64,000 bases of DNA from Chitinophaga costaii. GTDB taxonomy: Bacteria > Bacteroidota > Bacteroidia > Chitinophagales > Chitinophagaceae. The position numbers were made by a program, and so were the translations under genes. The notes under the pieces are model-generated. The model worked only from the letters and a program-made list of their open reading frames with translations. It was not told the origin of the DNA and made no database searches. Below are positions 53,974 to 62,234 of the stretch, one piece after another; the first letter of the stretch is position 1, and each line of letters begins with the position of its first letter. The stretch lies in assembly GCF_900094705.1 (NCBI RefSeq), contig NZ_FMAR01000014.1:62001-126000 (forward strand), read 5' to 3'.

Positions 53974-55104
53974 ATGGCGAATAAATTCTGGGATAAAGAT
54001 ATTCTGCAAAGCAACCGCCTGCCGTGGATAGATTATGCGCGTGGTATTGCCATCTTGCTGGTATTATACCGGCACATCTATGAGGGCATCACCCGGGCTG
54101 GTATAGGTAATGGGCAGTATGCCTATCTGGAGGATGCTAATATCATCTTTTATAGTTTCCGCATGCCGCTGTTCTTTATTCTTTCGGGCGCCTTTGTGCG
54201 GAAAAGCCTTCAGAAACGGTCTACCGGGGAATTGATTAAAAACAAGTTCAATATCCTGCTGTACCCCTACCTGGTATGGTGCGTCATCCAGATCACCTTG
54301 CAAATAATATTAAGCAAGTATGTGAATGCCAACCGAAGCCTGGTAGATTATGGATATATTTTTCTCTATCCACGCCGCCTAGACCAATTCTGGTACCTGT
54401 ACGCCCTGTTCAATGTGAGTGTATTGTACATACTGACTAGCCAAAAACTGAAACTGCGCGTTTGGCAACAACTGGTAATAGGGTTTGCCATGTACATGCT
54501 ATCCAGTTATGTGTCCATCCATAACATAGATTTGGGTTTTGTGCATGATATCCTTCGCTTCTATGGTTTCTTTGCCCTGGGCGACCTTATAGGGGGAAAA
54601 CTGCTGGACAAATCTATGTATAAATATTACAGTTCATGGTGGACCTTCCTGGCATTATTGCCGGTATTTGCTGTCAGCCAATACTACTTCCTGCACAAAA
54701 ACATCCAGATGGGCGGCACCATGTTCGTTGAGGAGTACCAACCGTTGTTATTCCTGGTGATATCGCTGGCTGGCTGTGCCTTCATGGCCAATATTGCTTT
54801 TTTATTACAGCGATATGCCGTTGTAAGAATATTGCGTATCGTAGGTTTTCATTCCCTTTATATTTATGTGTCGCATGTATTGGTAGCTTCGGCTTGCCGC
54901 ATCGTGCTGGTAAAGGTGCTGGGCATTCAATCCGTACCTTTGCTACTGGTAATTTGTCTTATATTTGCGGCGGTTATTCCTATTTTATTATACAGAACAG
55001 CCATGTACTTTGGTGCCTGGTGGCTTTATAGCCTGGAGCGACCCCGAAAGCAAAAGCAATCTTCCACCCCAAATGCTATCACACCGGTGGCAGATCTAAA
55101 CTAA
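53974..55104 (+). CDS. Acyltransferase 3 family membrane protein (second of three)
   Basis: 376 residues, about ten helices. It begins with WIDYARGIAILLVLYRHIYEG, the catalytic Arg/His region; FRMPLFFILSGAFVRKS follows, typical of the fucose/glucan acyltransferase branch. It would transfer an acyl group to the polymer or its unit. It lies 20 bases after the Wzc-like gene and 16 before the flippase gene. Confidence 0.9.
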   Translation: MANKFWDKDILQSNRLPWIDYARGIAILLVLYRHIYEGITRAGIGNGQYAYLEDANIIFYSFRMPLFFILSGAFVRKSLQKRSTGELIKNKFNILLYPYLVWCVIQITLQIILSKYVNANRSLVDYGYIFLYPRRLDQFWYLYALFNVSVLYILTSQKLKLRVWQQLVIGFAMYMLSSYVSIHNIDLGFVHDILRFYGFFALGDLIGGKLLDKSMYKYYSSWWTFLALLPVFAVSQYYFLHKNIQMGGTMFVEEYQPLLFLVISLAGCAFMANIAFLLQRYAVVRILRIVGFHSLYIYVSHVLVASACRIVLVKVLGIQSVPLLLVICLIFAAVIPILLYRTAMYFGAWWLYSLERPRKQKQSSTPNAITPVADLN

Positions 55105-55120
55105 CCTATAGGCGATAACA

Positions 55121-56470
55121 ATGAGTGAACAGAAATATGCATATTGGCTAAAGTCCGGCTTTTACAGCGCCTTACAGAAATTCTCTGTATTGCTGTTTGG
55201 CATAGGGAGCGTTATGGTGCTGAACCGTAGCTTGCCAAAAGCTGATATGGGGGTATGGAACTTGTTTCTTACTGGCAGCGCATTTGTGGAAGTAATTCGC
55301 CACTCCCTTATAAAAAATGCAGTGATCAAGTACCTGAACAGTGAAGACGCCGCCACGCATGCACATATCAACTCTGCAGCCCTCAGCCTGAACATAATTG
55401 TAACCACCCTCATCACCATACTACTGGTAGCCTTCATTGTGCCGCTCAGTGATCACCTGAATGCACCGGCACTGGCACAGGTAATGTTTTGCTTTATACC
55501 AGGCCTGGTTTTGCTCGTCCCCTTCTCCCACTTTGAATGGGTGCAAAACGCCAACGCCGATTTCAAAGGTATTTTCTGGGCGTATTTGTTGCGCCAGGGC
55601 GTAACCTTTACCCTCATTATTATTCACCTGCTGAGCGGCCATCAGATGACCCTCACGGCCCTCATTATTTACTTCGATATCGGGCTACTGGCTGGTGTGA
55701 TCATATCCGGCAGTTTTGCCTATAAGTTCCTGGAGCGCCGCTACATTTTCGAATGGAAATGGATCAAAAAACTATGGAACTTCGGCGGCATTGTTTTCGG
55801 CACTAACATTAGCTCTACGTTATTTCGCAATACCGATCAGTTTATCATCAGCTCCTACATCGGTCCCTCTTCAGTGGCCCTATATGGCGTATGCCTGCGG
55901 GCGTCTAATATGGTAGACCTTCCATCCCAGGTACTGGCAGACATCCTGTTTCCCAAAAGTGCGGAGACCATGGAAACTGGTAATTATGGGAAAGTAGCTT
56001 TCTATTATGAAAAAGCAGTGGGTTATGTGCTGGCTATCGCCACCCCCGTAGTTATTGGTATATGCCTACTGCCCAAATTGGCGTTGCTGGTGCTGGGTGG
56101 CAAAGGTTATGTGGAAGCGGCAGGCATTTTACAGATCACCATCCTATATGGTCTGTTCCTCCCTTTCATCAAGCAATTTGGTACCATTATGGATTCTGTG
56201 GGTATGCCCAAAGTGAATTTCCTGGTGATGACCATTACAGCTTTCTGCAATGTTTTTATATGCAGCTTTATGACATTCCGGTTTGGACTGCCAGGCGCCG
56301 CTTACGGCACCTTTATTTCTTACGCCATCTGCTTTATGATCACCCAGGTAGTGATGCGTAAAAAGATTGGCACCCGTTTCCCAAACATACTCCGGCATGC
56401 TATACAGTTTTACCCTGAGATATTACCCGTTCTTCAACAGAAAATTTTATACAAATGGAAAGTAAGATGA
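55121..56470 (+). CDS. Wzx-type polysaccharide flippase (MOP superfamily)
   Basis: 449 residues, about twelve to fourteen helices, beginning YWLKSGFYSALQKFSVLLFGIGSVMVLNRSLP, the Wzx/PST opening (quoted only in part as QKFSVLLFGIGSVMVLNRSL). FRNTDQFIISSYIGPSSVALYG is the usual conserved loop. It flips the lipid-linked repeat unit to the outer face of the inner membrane for polymerisation. It overlaps the next gene by four bases (ATGA) if that gene starts at 56467. Confidence 0.92.
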   Translation: MSEQKYAYWLKSGFYSALQKFSVLLFGIGSVMVLNRSLPKADMGVWNLFLTGSAFVEVIRHSLIKNAVIKYLNSEDAATHAHINSAALSLNIIVTTLITILLVAFIVPLSDHLNAPALAQVMFCFIPGLVLLVPFSHFEWVQNANADFKGIFWAYLLRQGVTFTLIIIHLLSGHQMTLTALIIYFDIGLLAGVIISGSFAYKFLERRYIFEWKWIKKLWNFGGIVFGTNISSTLFRNTDQFIISSYIGPSSVALYGVCLRASNMVDLPSQVLADILFPKSAETMETGNYGKVAFYYEKAVGYVLAIATPVVIGICLLPKLALLVLGGKGYVEAAGILQITILYGLFLPFIKQFGTIMDSVGMPKVNFLVMTITAFCNVFICSFMTFRFGLPGAAYGTFISYAICFMITQVVMRKKIGTRFPNILRHAIQFYPEILPVLQQKILYKWKVR

Positions 56471-57693
56471 TCACCGGAAGAGACATACTCCTCGTTGGTC
56501 TTCAGCCCTGGGATATCGCCATTGGCAGCAACTGCAAAAATGTAGCGACAGAGTTGTCTAAATACAACAACCGGATTTTATACGTAAACCGGGCCCTGGA
56601 CCGCATTACCCTGCTACGCGACCGAAAAGATGTAAAAACGCAGACCCGGTTGAAAAGTCTGCACCACCAGGCTAACGACCTCCAGGAGATCCGTCCAAAC
56701 TTCTGGACCCTGGACCCTCGTACGGTACTGGAATCCGTGAACTGGATACCTTTCAAAACACCGTTCGATATAATTAACCGGATTAATAACCGCCGCATGG
56801 CTGCGCAAATCAGGCAAGCCATTCACCGCCTGGGCTTTAAAAACGTACTGTTGTTTATTGACAACGAATTTTACCGTGGGCAATACCTGCAGGAAATGCT
56901 GGCACCGGAAGTAACGGACTGCATTTATTACAGCCGCGACAACCTGGCCACCCACCCCTTCTTCGTGCGCCAGGGCAAACGCCTGGAGCCTAAGCTTATT
57001 GCCAAATCCACCATGGTAGTTACCAATTCTGATTACCTGGAAGATTATGGCCGTAAATATAATCCTCATACTTATAACATTTTACAGGGCTGCGACTTCG
57101 AACGCTTTTTCCCTGATCAGCCCTTTACCCTGCCAGATGAAATGCGAGGCATTAAAGGACCCATTATTGGTTACATGGGTGTGATGACCGTAGCCCGCCT
57201 GGATCTTAAAATACTGGAACATATTGCCACCCAACGCCCTGACTGGAGCCTGGTGCTGGTAGGCCCACAGGATAAAACTTTCCAGAAAAGCAGACTGCAT
57301 GCGCTACCAAACGTACATTTCATCGCCAACGTGCCGGAAGTAAAGGTGCCACAATACATACAGTTTTTCGACGTATGCATTAATCCACAACTGGTAAATG
57401 GCATGACCATCGGCAACTATCCCCGCAAGCTGGATGAATATATGGTATTGGGCAAACCGGTGGTTGTAACCCGGACGCTGGCCATGGAACTGTTTAAAGA
57501 TCATGTATACCAGTGTGATACGCCGCAGGATTACGTAGAAAACATTACCCGGGCGCTGGAAGAACGAAAAGATGAGAAACGTGTACAAGGTTGGATAGAC
57601 TTTTCCCTTCAGCATACCTGGGAAGTAAGTCTTTCCAAAATGAGCCAGCACTATTTCCGGTTAAAAAAAACACAGCAATCACAACCCGCATAA
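56467..57693 (+). CDS. GT-B type glycosyltransferase
   Basis: 408 residues from the ATG that overlaps the flippase stop; an in-frame ATG at 56455 adds four residues. N-terminal domain DILLVGLQPWDIAIGSNCKN, C-terminal donor domain with IGYMGVMTVARLDLKIL, LVGPQD and PRKLDEYMVLGKPVVVT, the position of the E-x7-E motif. A cytoplasmic enzyme adding a sugar to the lipid-linked unit. The donor is unknown. Confidence 0.88.
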   Translation: MITGRDILLVGLQPWDIAIGSNCKNVATELSKYNNRILYVNRALDRITLLRDRKDVKTQTRLKSLHHQANDLQEIRPNFWTLDPRTVLESVNWIPFKTPFDIINRINNRRMAAQIRQAIHRLGFKNVLLFIDNEFYRGQYLQEMLAPEVTDCIYYSRDNLATHPFFVRQGKRLEPKLIAKSTMVVTNSDYLEDYGRKYNPHTYNILQGCDFERFFPDQPFTLPDEMRGIKGPIIGYMGVMTVARLDLKILEHIATQRPDWSLVLVGPQDKTFQKSRLHALPNVHFIANVPEVKVPQYIQFFDVCINPQLVNGMTIGNYPRKLDEYMVLGKPVVVTRTLAMELFKDHVYQCDTPQDYVENITRALEERKDEKRVQGWIDFSLQHTWEVSLSKMSQHYFRLKKTQQSQPA

Positions 57694-57702
57694 GCGTATA
57701 AT

Positions 57703-57807
57703 ATGGCAGATGACAGGTTTAGCAATGACAGGATTTTGGAGATAATGGTCACAGCGTTTGTGTTCCTGACCCTGTTACTGCTGTATGTGAAAATTTTATT
57801 TTTTTAA
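57703..57807 (+). CDS. 34-residue single-pass membrane peptide inside the operon
   Basis: ATG at 57703, TAA at 57805-57807. The N-terminus is charged (MADDRFSNDRILEI) and the rest is one helix (MVTAFVFLTLLLLYVKILFF). It sits with 9 bases before it and 12 after it, in a stretch otherwise without a gene, in the same direction as the operon. Tight spacing and the clear layout favour a real small protein, perhaps a partner of the Wzy-like protein that follows. No known family. Confidence 0.55.
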   Translation: MADDRFSNDRILEIMVTAFVFLTLLLLYVKILFF

Positions 57808-57819
57808 AGCATTTACCTG

Positions 57820-59334
57820 TTGAGTTATTCAAACCGTAAACAAAGCGTCACAGACCGCATGGTAGGGCTGCTATACCGTAATTTCATTGCGGCAAAAATG
57901 CAGAGCATTCCTGGCATTATCTTGCTGGGGCTGATCGCTATTGCCATTTCCTTTGCGGTTTATAAAATAGGCTTTCTTATGGGGCTGGGCATTATTGGTG
58001 GAATACTGGGCCTCACCATTGCTGCCATTTGCCTGCTAAGTACGGAATTAGGATATTACATCATCATCACTATTTCTACCTTCATCTTCTTTATAAGCCG
58101 CCTGGCCCACGACGCCATTCCTGCTGGTGTAGGGATAGATGTACTTATCGCCTTGAATTTTCTGGGTATTTATTTTCAAAAAACTATTAATAAAGAAAGG
58201 TATTGGAGCTATTCGCGTAATCCTATTACCTATGTATATTTCTTGTTCATCGCATTTATGCTGGTAGAGCTGTTCAACCCGTCTATGTATTCCATAGCAG
58301 GTTGGGTTTTTGCTTTCCGGAAAATGCTCAACTTCGTGATGATATACTTCATTGGTCTGCATGTGTTCAAGGATATGAAATCAGTAAAGACCTTCATGAA
58401 AGTTTGGCTTACCCTCATGCTTATTGTAGCCCTTTATGGTTGCTATCAACATATTTTTGGTTTACCCTCTTTTGAATATGCCTGGGTAAGTAGCGATCCC
58501 ATACGGCTACGGCTGTACCTACAGGCAGGCGTGATGCGCGATTATTCCTTTCTTTCAGACCCCACTTCCTTCGGCATCATCATGGCCAGCAGTGCGCTTA
58601 TAGCCCTTGTACTGGCTATGGGCCCGGTTTCCCCCAGAAGGCGCAACCAGTTATTATTTGGTATGGCTATCATGGGGCTTGCCATGGGCTACTCTGGCAC
58701 ACGTACCGCATATGCCATGGTACCCGCCGGCGCTGTATTTTTTATGCTGATGACTATCACCAGCCGCCGCACACTGGCTTTTGCCATCATTGGTATTATG
58801 GGCTTTGTGATCCTGGTATTTGGCCCGTTTTATAACAGTACTGCACAGCGTATCCGCAGCACCTTCCGCCCTACTAATGATGAATCGTTCAGCGTGCGCG
58901 ACATAAACCGACACCGCATACAACCATATATTTATATGCATCCCCTGGGCGGTGGTCTTAGTACAGCAGGCGTACAGGGAGAACAATATAACCCCGGGCA
59001 TCCGCTGGCAGGATTTCCGCCAGACAGTGGCCTATTGAAAAGCGCAGTAGAAACTGGCTGGGTAGGCCTTGCGCTTTCTTGCCTAATCTATTTTGTGGTG
59101 TTACAAACCGGCATCAGTAATTATTATAAATGCCAGTCGAAGGAAATACGAAACTATTATGCAGCGGGCCTGGTGGGTATGTTTTCGATGGTGGTAGCCC
59201 AATACTCCCAAGTGGCCATTGGCCAGATACCTGGCTCCTTCCTGTTTTACGGACTAATGCCAATGATGGTAAAGTTGATCACTTTTGATAAAACGTCTAC
59301 TCAAACACAACCAAATAAACTACACGAACAATGA
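57820..59334 (+). CDS. O-antigen ligase/Wzy-type polymerase family protein
   Basis: 504 residues from a TTG at 57820, or 491 from the first ATG at 57859. About twelve helices. The Wzy_C region is visible with a large periplasmic loop (SVRDINRHRIQPYIYMHPLGGG, HPLAGFPPDSGLLKSAVETG), where the conserved Arg and His act. It polymerises repeat units or ligates the finished chain; as the only such gene in the locus, polymerase is more likely. The TTG start is 12 bases after the small membrane ORF. It overlaps the TolC-like gene by four bases (ATGA). Confidence 0.88.
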   Translation: MSYSNRKQSVTDRMVGLLYRNFIAAKMQSIPGIILLGLIAIAISFAVYKIGFLMGLGIIGGILGLTIAAICLLSTELGYYIIITISTFIFFISRLAHDAIPAGVGIDVLIALNFLGIYFQKTINKERYWSYSRNPITYVYFLFIAFMLVELFNPSMYSIAGWVFAFRKMLNFVMIYFIGLHVFKDMKSVKTFMKVWLTLMLIVALYGCYQHIFGLPSFEYAWVSSDPIRLRLYLQAGVMRDYSFLSDPTSFGIIMASSALIALVLAMGPVSPRRRNQLLFGMAIMGLAMGYSGTRTAYAMVPAGAVFFMLMTITSRRTLAFAIIGIMGFVILVFGPFYNSTAQRIRSTFRPTNDESFSVRDINRHRIQPYIYMHPLGGGLSTAGVQGEQYNPGHPLAGFPPDSGLLKSAVETGWVGLALSCLIYFVVLQTGISNYYKCQSKEIRNYYAAGLVGMFSMVVAQYSQVAIGQIPGSFLFYGLMPMMVKLITFDKTSTQTQPNKLHEQ

Positions 59335-60068
59335 AAAAAATAACACTGCTTGCTTGTCTTGTGCTCTCTTGCATACAAAGCTTTTCGCAGCAATTAAATG
59401 CTAAATCTACCGACCACAATGGCGTTGCACGCGACACCGCCATACGCTCCGACATCCGGGACCGGCTGGTAGAACTGGCCCTGCAAAATCCCGCGTACAG
59501 AATTGCCACTTACGAAAGGGATAAAACAGTATATGAACTAAATAAGGCCGGCGGCGCCTGGCTAAACTATGTAGTGGCCAGTGTGAACATTAACGAGATC
59601 AGCATAGGCAGCTACAATCACAACGACGCGAATAAAAATAACCTTTACTATCCGCTGTGGAATATAGGGGTGAATGTACCCCTGGGTTCTCTGATCGGCA
59701 AGCCGAATGATGTAAAGATTGCCCGCGCCAACCTCAAGATCACTACGGAACAACAGCAAGTGCTTGCCCAGCAACTGAAAGCGGAGGTGCTGGCTCGCTA
59801 CGAAGATTATGTAAGCAAGCGCGAACTGTTGCAACTTCAGAACGATATTACCGACGAAAATTACAACGACTATTCCCAGGCTGAAGCTAAATATTCCGCC
59901 GGCACTATTACTTACGAGGAATACAGCGTATCCTCCAAACGGTACAATACGGAACAGATTAATAAAATGAACCTGGAAAGAGATGTAAAGGTGACCAAAA
60001 TCCGTGTGGAAGAAATGATTGGTCGTAACCTGGAAGATATCTATCTCGACAAGCCCCTCGCCAAGTAA
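59331..60068 (+). CDS. Half-length TolC-family outer membrane protein
   Basis: 245 residues with a signal peptide ending SFSQ. TolC proteins have two structural repeats in about 430-480 residues; this has about one. Seen: ELALQNPAYRIATYERDKTVYELNKAGG (first part shown as ELALQNPAYRIATYERDK), then LYYPLWNIGVNVPLGSLIG as a beta strand pair, the long helical QQQVLAQQLKAEVLARYEDY and DYSQAEAKYSAGTITYEEY. It overlaps the Wzy-like gene (ATGA), so it is part of the operon. No Wza is in the locus, so it may be the export channel or a part of it (inference). Confidence 0.8.
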   Translation: MKKITLLACLVLSCIQSFSQQLNAKSTDHNGVARDTAIRSDIRDRLVELALQNPAYRIATYERDKTVYELNKAGGAWLNYVVASVNINEISIGSYNHNDANKNNLYYPLWNIGVNVPLGSLIGKPNDVKIARANLKITTEQQQVLAQQLKAEVLARYEDYVSKRELLQLQNDITDENYNDYSQAEAKYSAGTITYEEYSVSSKRYNTEQINKMNLERDVKVTKIRVEEMIGRNLEDIYLDKPLAK

Positions 60069-60116
60069 TTAATTCTTTGATGGCGCCATTTGTGGCGTGC
60101 AAATCTGACTTCCTTT

Positions 60117-60944
60117 ATGAAGCACTACATGAAAAAAAGTTTTACGGGCATCCTGTGTATGCTCTCGCTGGGAATGGCCGCTATGGCACAGAAGCATATG
60201 GAGCAGGTGCAGGTGGAGGTAGCGCCACGTTTTAAAAAAGGTGCCCTGCTGCAACTGCCGGACGACTATGCTCAAAATCCTAAAAAACGTTATCCATTGA
60301 TCATCTTCCTGCATGGCCGCAGCCGCTCAGGAGAAGACTTGAGTAAACTTACCTACGATGGCATTCCCTACTTGCTGGATAAGGGCGTAAGTCTTAATAC
60401 GGTAAATCCGGCAGACGGGAAAACCTATAAATTTATTATCATCATGCCCCAGGCCGAATTCTGGGGGCTGCGTCCGGACAATATCACCGCTGTCATGAAC
60501 GATATAGAACGCCAATACCGTGTAGATACAACCCGTGTATATCTTACCGGCTACAGTGCAGGCGGCTCCGGCACATTCACCGCACTGACCGACAATGCTG
60601 CGCTTACCCGTCGTTTTGCAGCAGCCGTACCCATGTCTCCCACTACGCTGAACGATGAAAACATTGCCCGGCTGAAAATGATTGCAGATGGCAATGTGGG
60701 TATTTGGGCCTTTGCCGGTAAAGGAGAATTGCGCTTCCTGATGGACACCCGACGTTACGTAGACAGTGTAAAGAAATACAATGACTCCCTAGCTATCATA
60801 ACCGTACATGATGGCGGCCATTGCTGTTTCAAACAATTTTACGATCCTGGGTATAAAATGAATGGATTAAATATCTATGAATGGATGCTGCAACACAAAA
60901 GAACGGTATCCGCTGCGGTGGCAAACAAGAAGACCCATATTTAG
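60117..60944 (+). CDS. Secreted esterase (alpha/beta hydrolase)
   Basis: About 275 residues from 60117; the ATG at 60129 (MKKSFTGILCMLSLGMAAMA) gives an ideal signal peptide. The open frame starts at a TTG at 60090. Nucleophile Ser147 in LTGYSAGGSG, His235 in HDGGHCC, oxyanion region LIIFLHGRSRSG. The fold matches the N-terminal domain of the giant protein at 44892 (both have FLHG or FFHG and G-x-S-G-G-type elbows). It may remove acyl groups from the exported polymer. It ends immediately before the third acyltransferase start. Confidence 0.87.
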   Translation: MKHYMKKSFTGILCMLSLGMAAMAQKHMEQVQVEVAPRFKKGALLQLPDDYAQNPKKRYPLIIFLHGRSRSGEDLSKLTYDGIPYLLDKGVSLNTVNPADGKTYKFIIIMPQAEFWGLRPDNITAVMNDIERQYRVDTTRVYLTGYSAGGSGTFTALTDNAALTRRFAAAVPMSPTTLNDENIARLKMIADGNVGIWAFAGKGELRFLMDTRRYVDSVKKYNDSLAIITVHDGGHCCFKQFYDPGYKMNGLNIYEWMLQHKRTVSAAVANKKTHI

Positions 60945-62099
60945 ATGAAAGTATATTTTAAAAATCTTGATGGCATACGCTTTATTGCGGCCTTGCTCGT
61001 AGTATTGCACCACGCGCAGTTTTTTAAGATCAAATACCATGTTGGTAACCTGCCATTTCTGGACACGGCACTGAATACAGGGCGAACCGGGGTAAATCTG
61101 TTTTTCGTATTGAGTGGTTTCCTCATCAGCTATTTGCTCATGCGGGAAAATCAACAAACCGGAACCATCAGCCTGCGCAATTTCTATATGCGCCGCATTC
61201 TCCGCATATGGCCCCTATACCTTGCCTATGGAATAGGCCTTTCCATACTGGCACCCATCATCTTCAAAGCAATCGGCATCTCCGCAGAAAGCGACCTGCA
61301 TACCGTCATCACCAACCTTGCGTTTGTGCTGCTTTTTGCGGTCAATTTCCAACTGGCCTTCTTCCCTTACAATAAAGACATCCTGGAAATAACTTGGTCG
61401 GTGTGCGTGGAAGAACAGTTTTACCTGCTCTGGCCAGTACTCATGCTGAGTTTCCGGAAACACCTGAAAACCTTGTTCCTCGCCTTGATCGCGCTAGGTT
61501 TTGTCAGTAAGCTCGCGGGCATACTGGTGCCTAAGTATTTCCCGGTAGGCCAGCAACACATGCTGGACATGACCTATTTAATGCTGACCGACAAACTTGA
61601 ATTATTTGGCACCGGCATGTTTGCTGCTTATATATGGTTTCATCAACAGGAATATGCAGGCTTGCTGCGCCGTTTTTTTACCCGGCCCATACAAACAGTT
61701 ATGCTGGTACTAACTATACTGGTTGTATTCAACGTGATTAACTTTCCTTTACTCACTTTTTATTATCTCGACAATTACATTCATGCTTTCTGCTTTGGCT
61801 ACCTGATGATTGCAGCCGTGTCTGAAAACAGTATATTGAATCTGGAACAACCCATTATGAAAACGATGGGTAAAATATCTTACGGGTTATACATGTATCA
61901 CCCTCCTATTTCACAACTCATCCTCTTATTATTTCTCCGCCTATTTAAAGCAAAGCAATCTATCCTGGTATACGATATTTTGTTTCCCGCCTGCTGCGTG
62001 GCCGCCACTGGCCTGGTGGCCTATTATTCCTATGAATGGTATGAGAAACGCTTCCTGAAAATAAAGAATCAGTTTGCCATTGTAAAGACCAGAATATAA
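60945..62099 (+). CDS. Acyltransferase 3 family membrane protein (third of three)
   Basis: 384 residues of the OafA type: LDGIRFIAALLVVLHHAQF (Arg/His pair), GVNLFFVLSGFLISYLL, RILRIWPLY and EITWSVCVEEQFYLLWPVL are all hallmark motifs. About ten helices. It lacks the SGNH domain of longer OafA proteins. It starts on the base after the esterase stop, so the pair is tightly coupled. Last gene of the operon; a strong hairpin follows. Confidence 0.93.
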   Translation: MKVYFKNLDGIRFIAALLVVLHHAQFFKIKYHVGNLPFLDTALNTGRTGVNLFFVLSGFLISYLLMRENQQTGTISLRNFYMRRILRIWPLYLAYGIGLSILAPIIFKAIGISAESDLHTVITNLAFVLLFAVNFQLAFFPYNKDILEITWSVCVEEQFYLLWPVLMLSFRKHLKTLFLALIALGFVSKLAGILVPKYFPVGQQHMLDMTYLMLTDKLELFGTGMFAAYIWFHQQEYAGLLRRFFTRPIQTVMLVLTILVVFNVINFPLLTFYYLDNYIHAFCFGYLMIAAVSENSILNLEQPIMKTMGKISYGLYMYHPPISQLILLLFLRLFKAKQSILVYDILFPACCVAATGLVAYYSYEWYEKRFLKIKNQFAIVKTRI

Positions 62100-62165
62100 C
62101 TATTACATGAAGAACTCCACTCCCTTTGGATATTTATTTTAAAGGAGAGCGGCATCCATAAAAAA

Positions 62166-62210
62166 CCCGGGACTGGTCGGATAGGTGTTAGCTATCCGAC
62201 CAGCCCCGGG
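62166..62210. terminator. Bidirectional terminator at the right border of the polysaccharide locus
   Basis: CCCGGG, one mismatch, and CTGGTCGGATAG (62166-62184) pair with CTATCCGACCAG, and CCCGGG (62192-62210). The minus strand continues into a T-run (62165-62161), so it best serves the PKD-repeat gene, and may also end the acyltransferase operon. Confidence 0.85.
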
Positions 62211-62234
62211 GAAAGCTGGCTGTCTGAAAATGCG

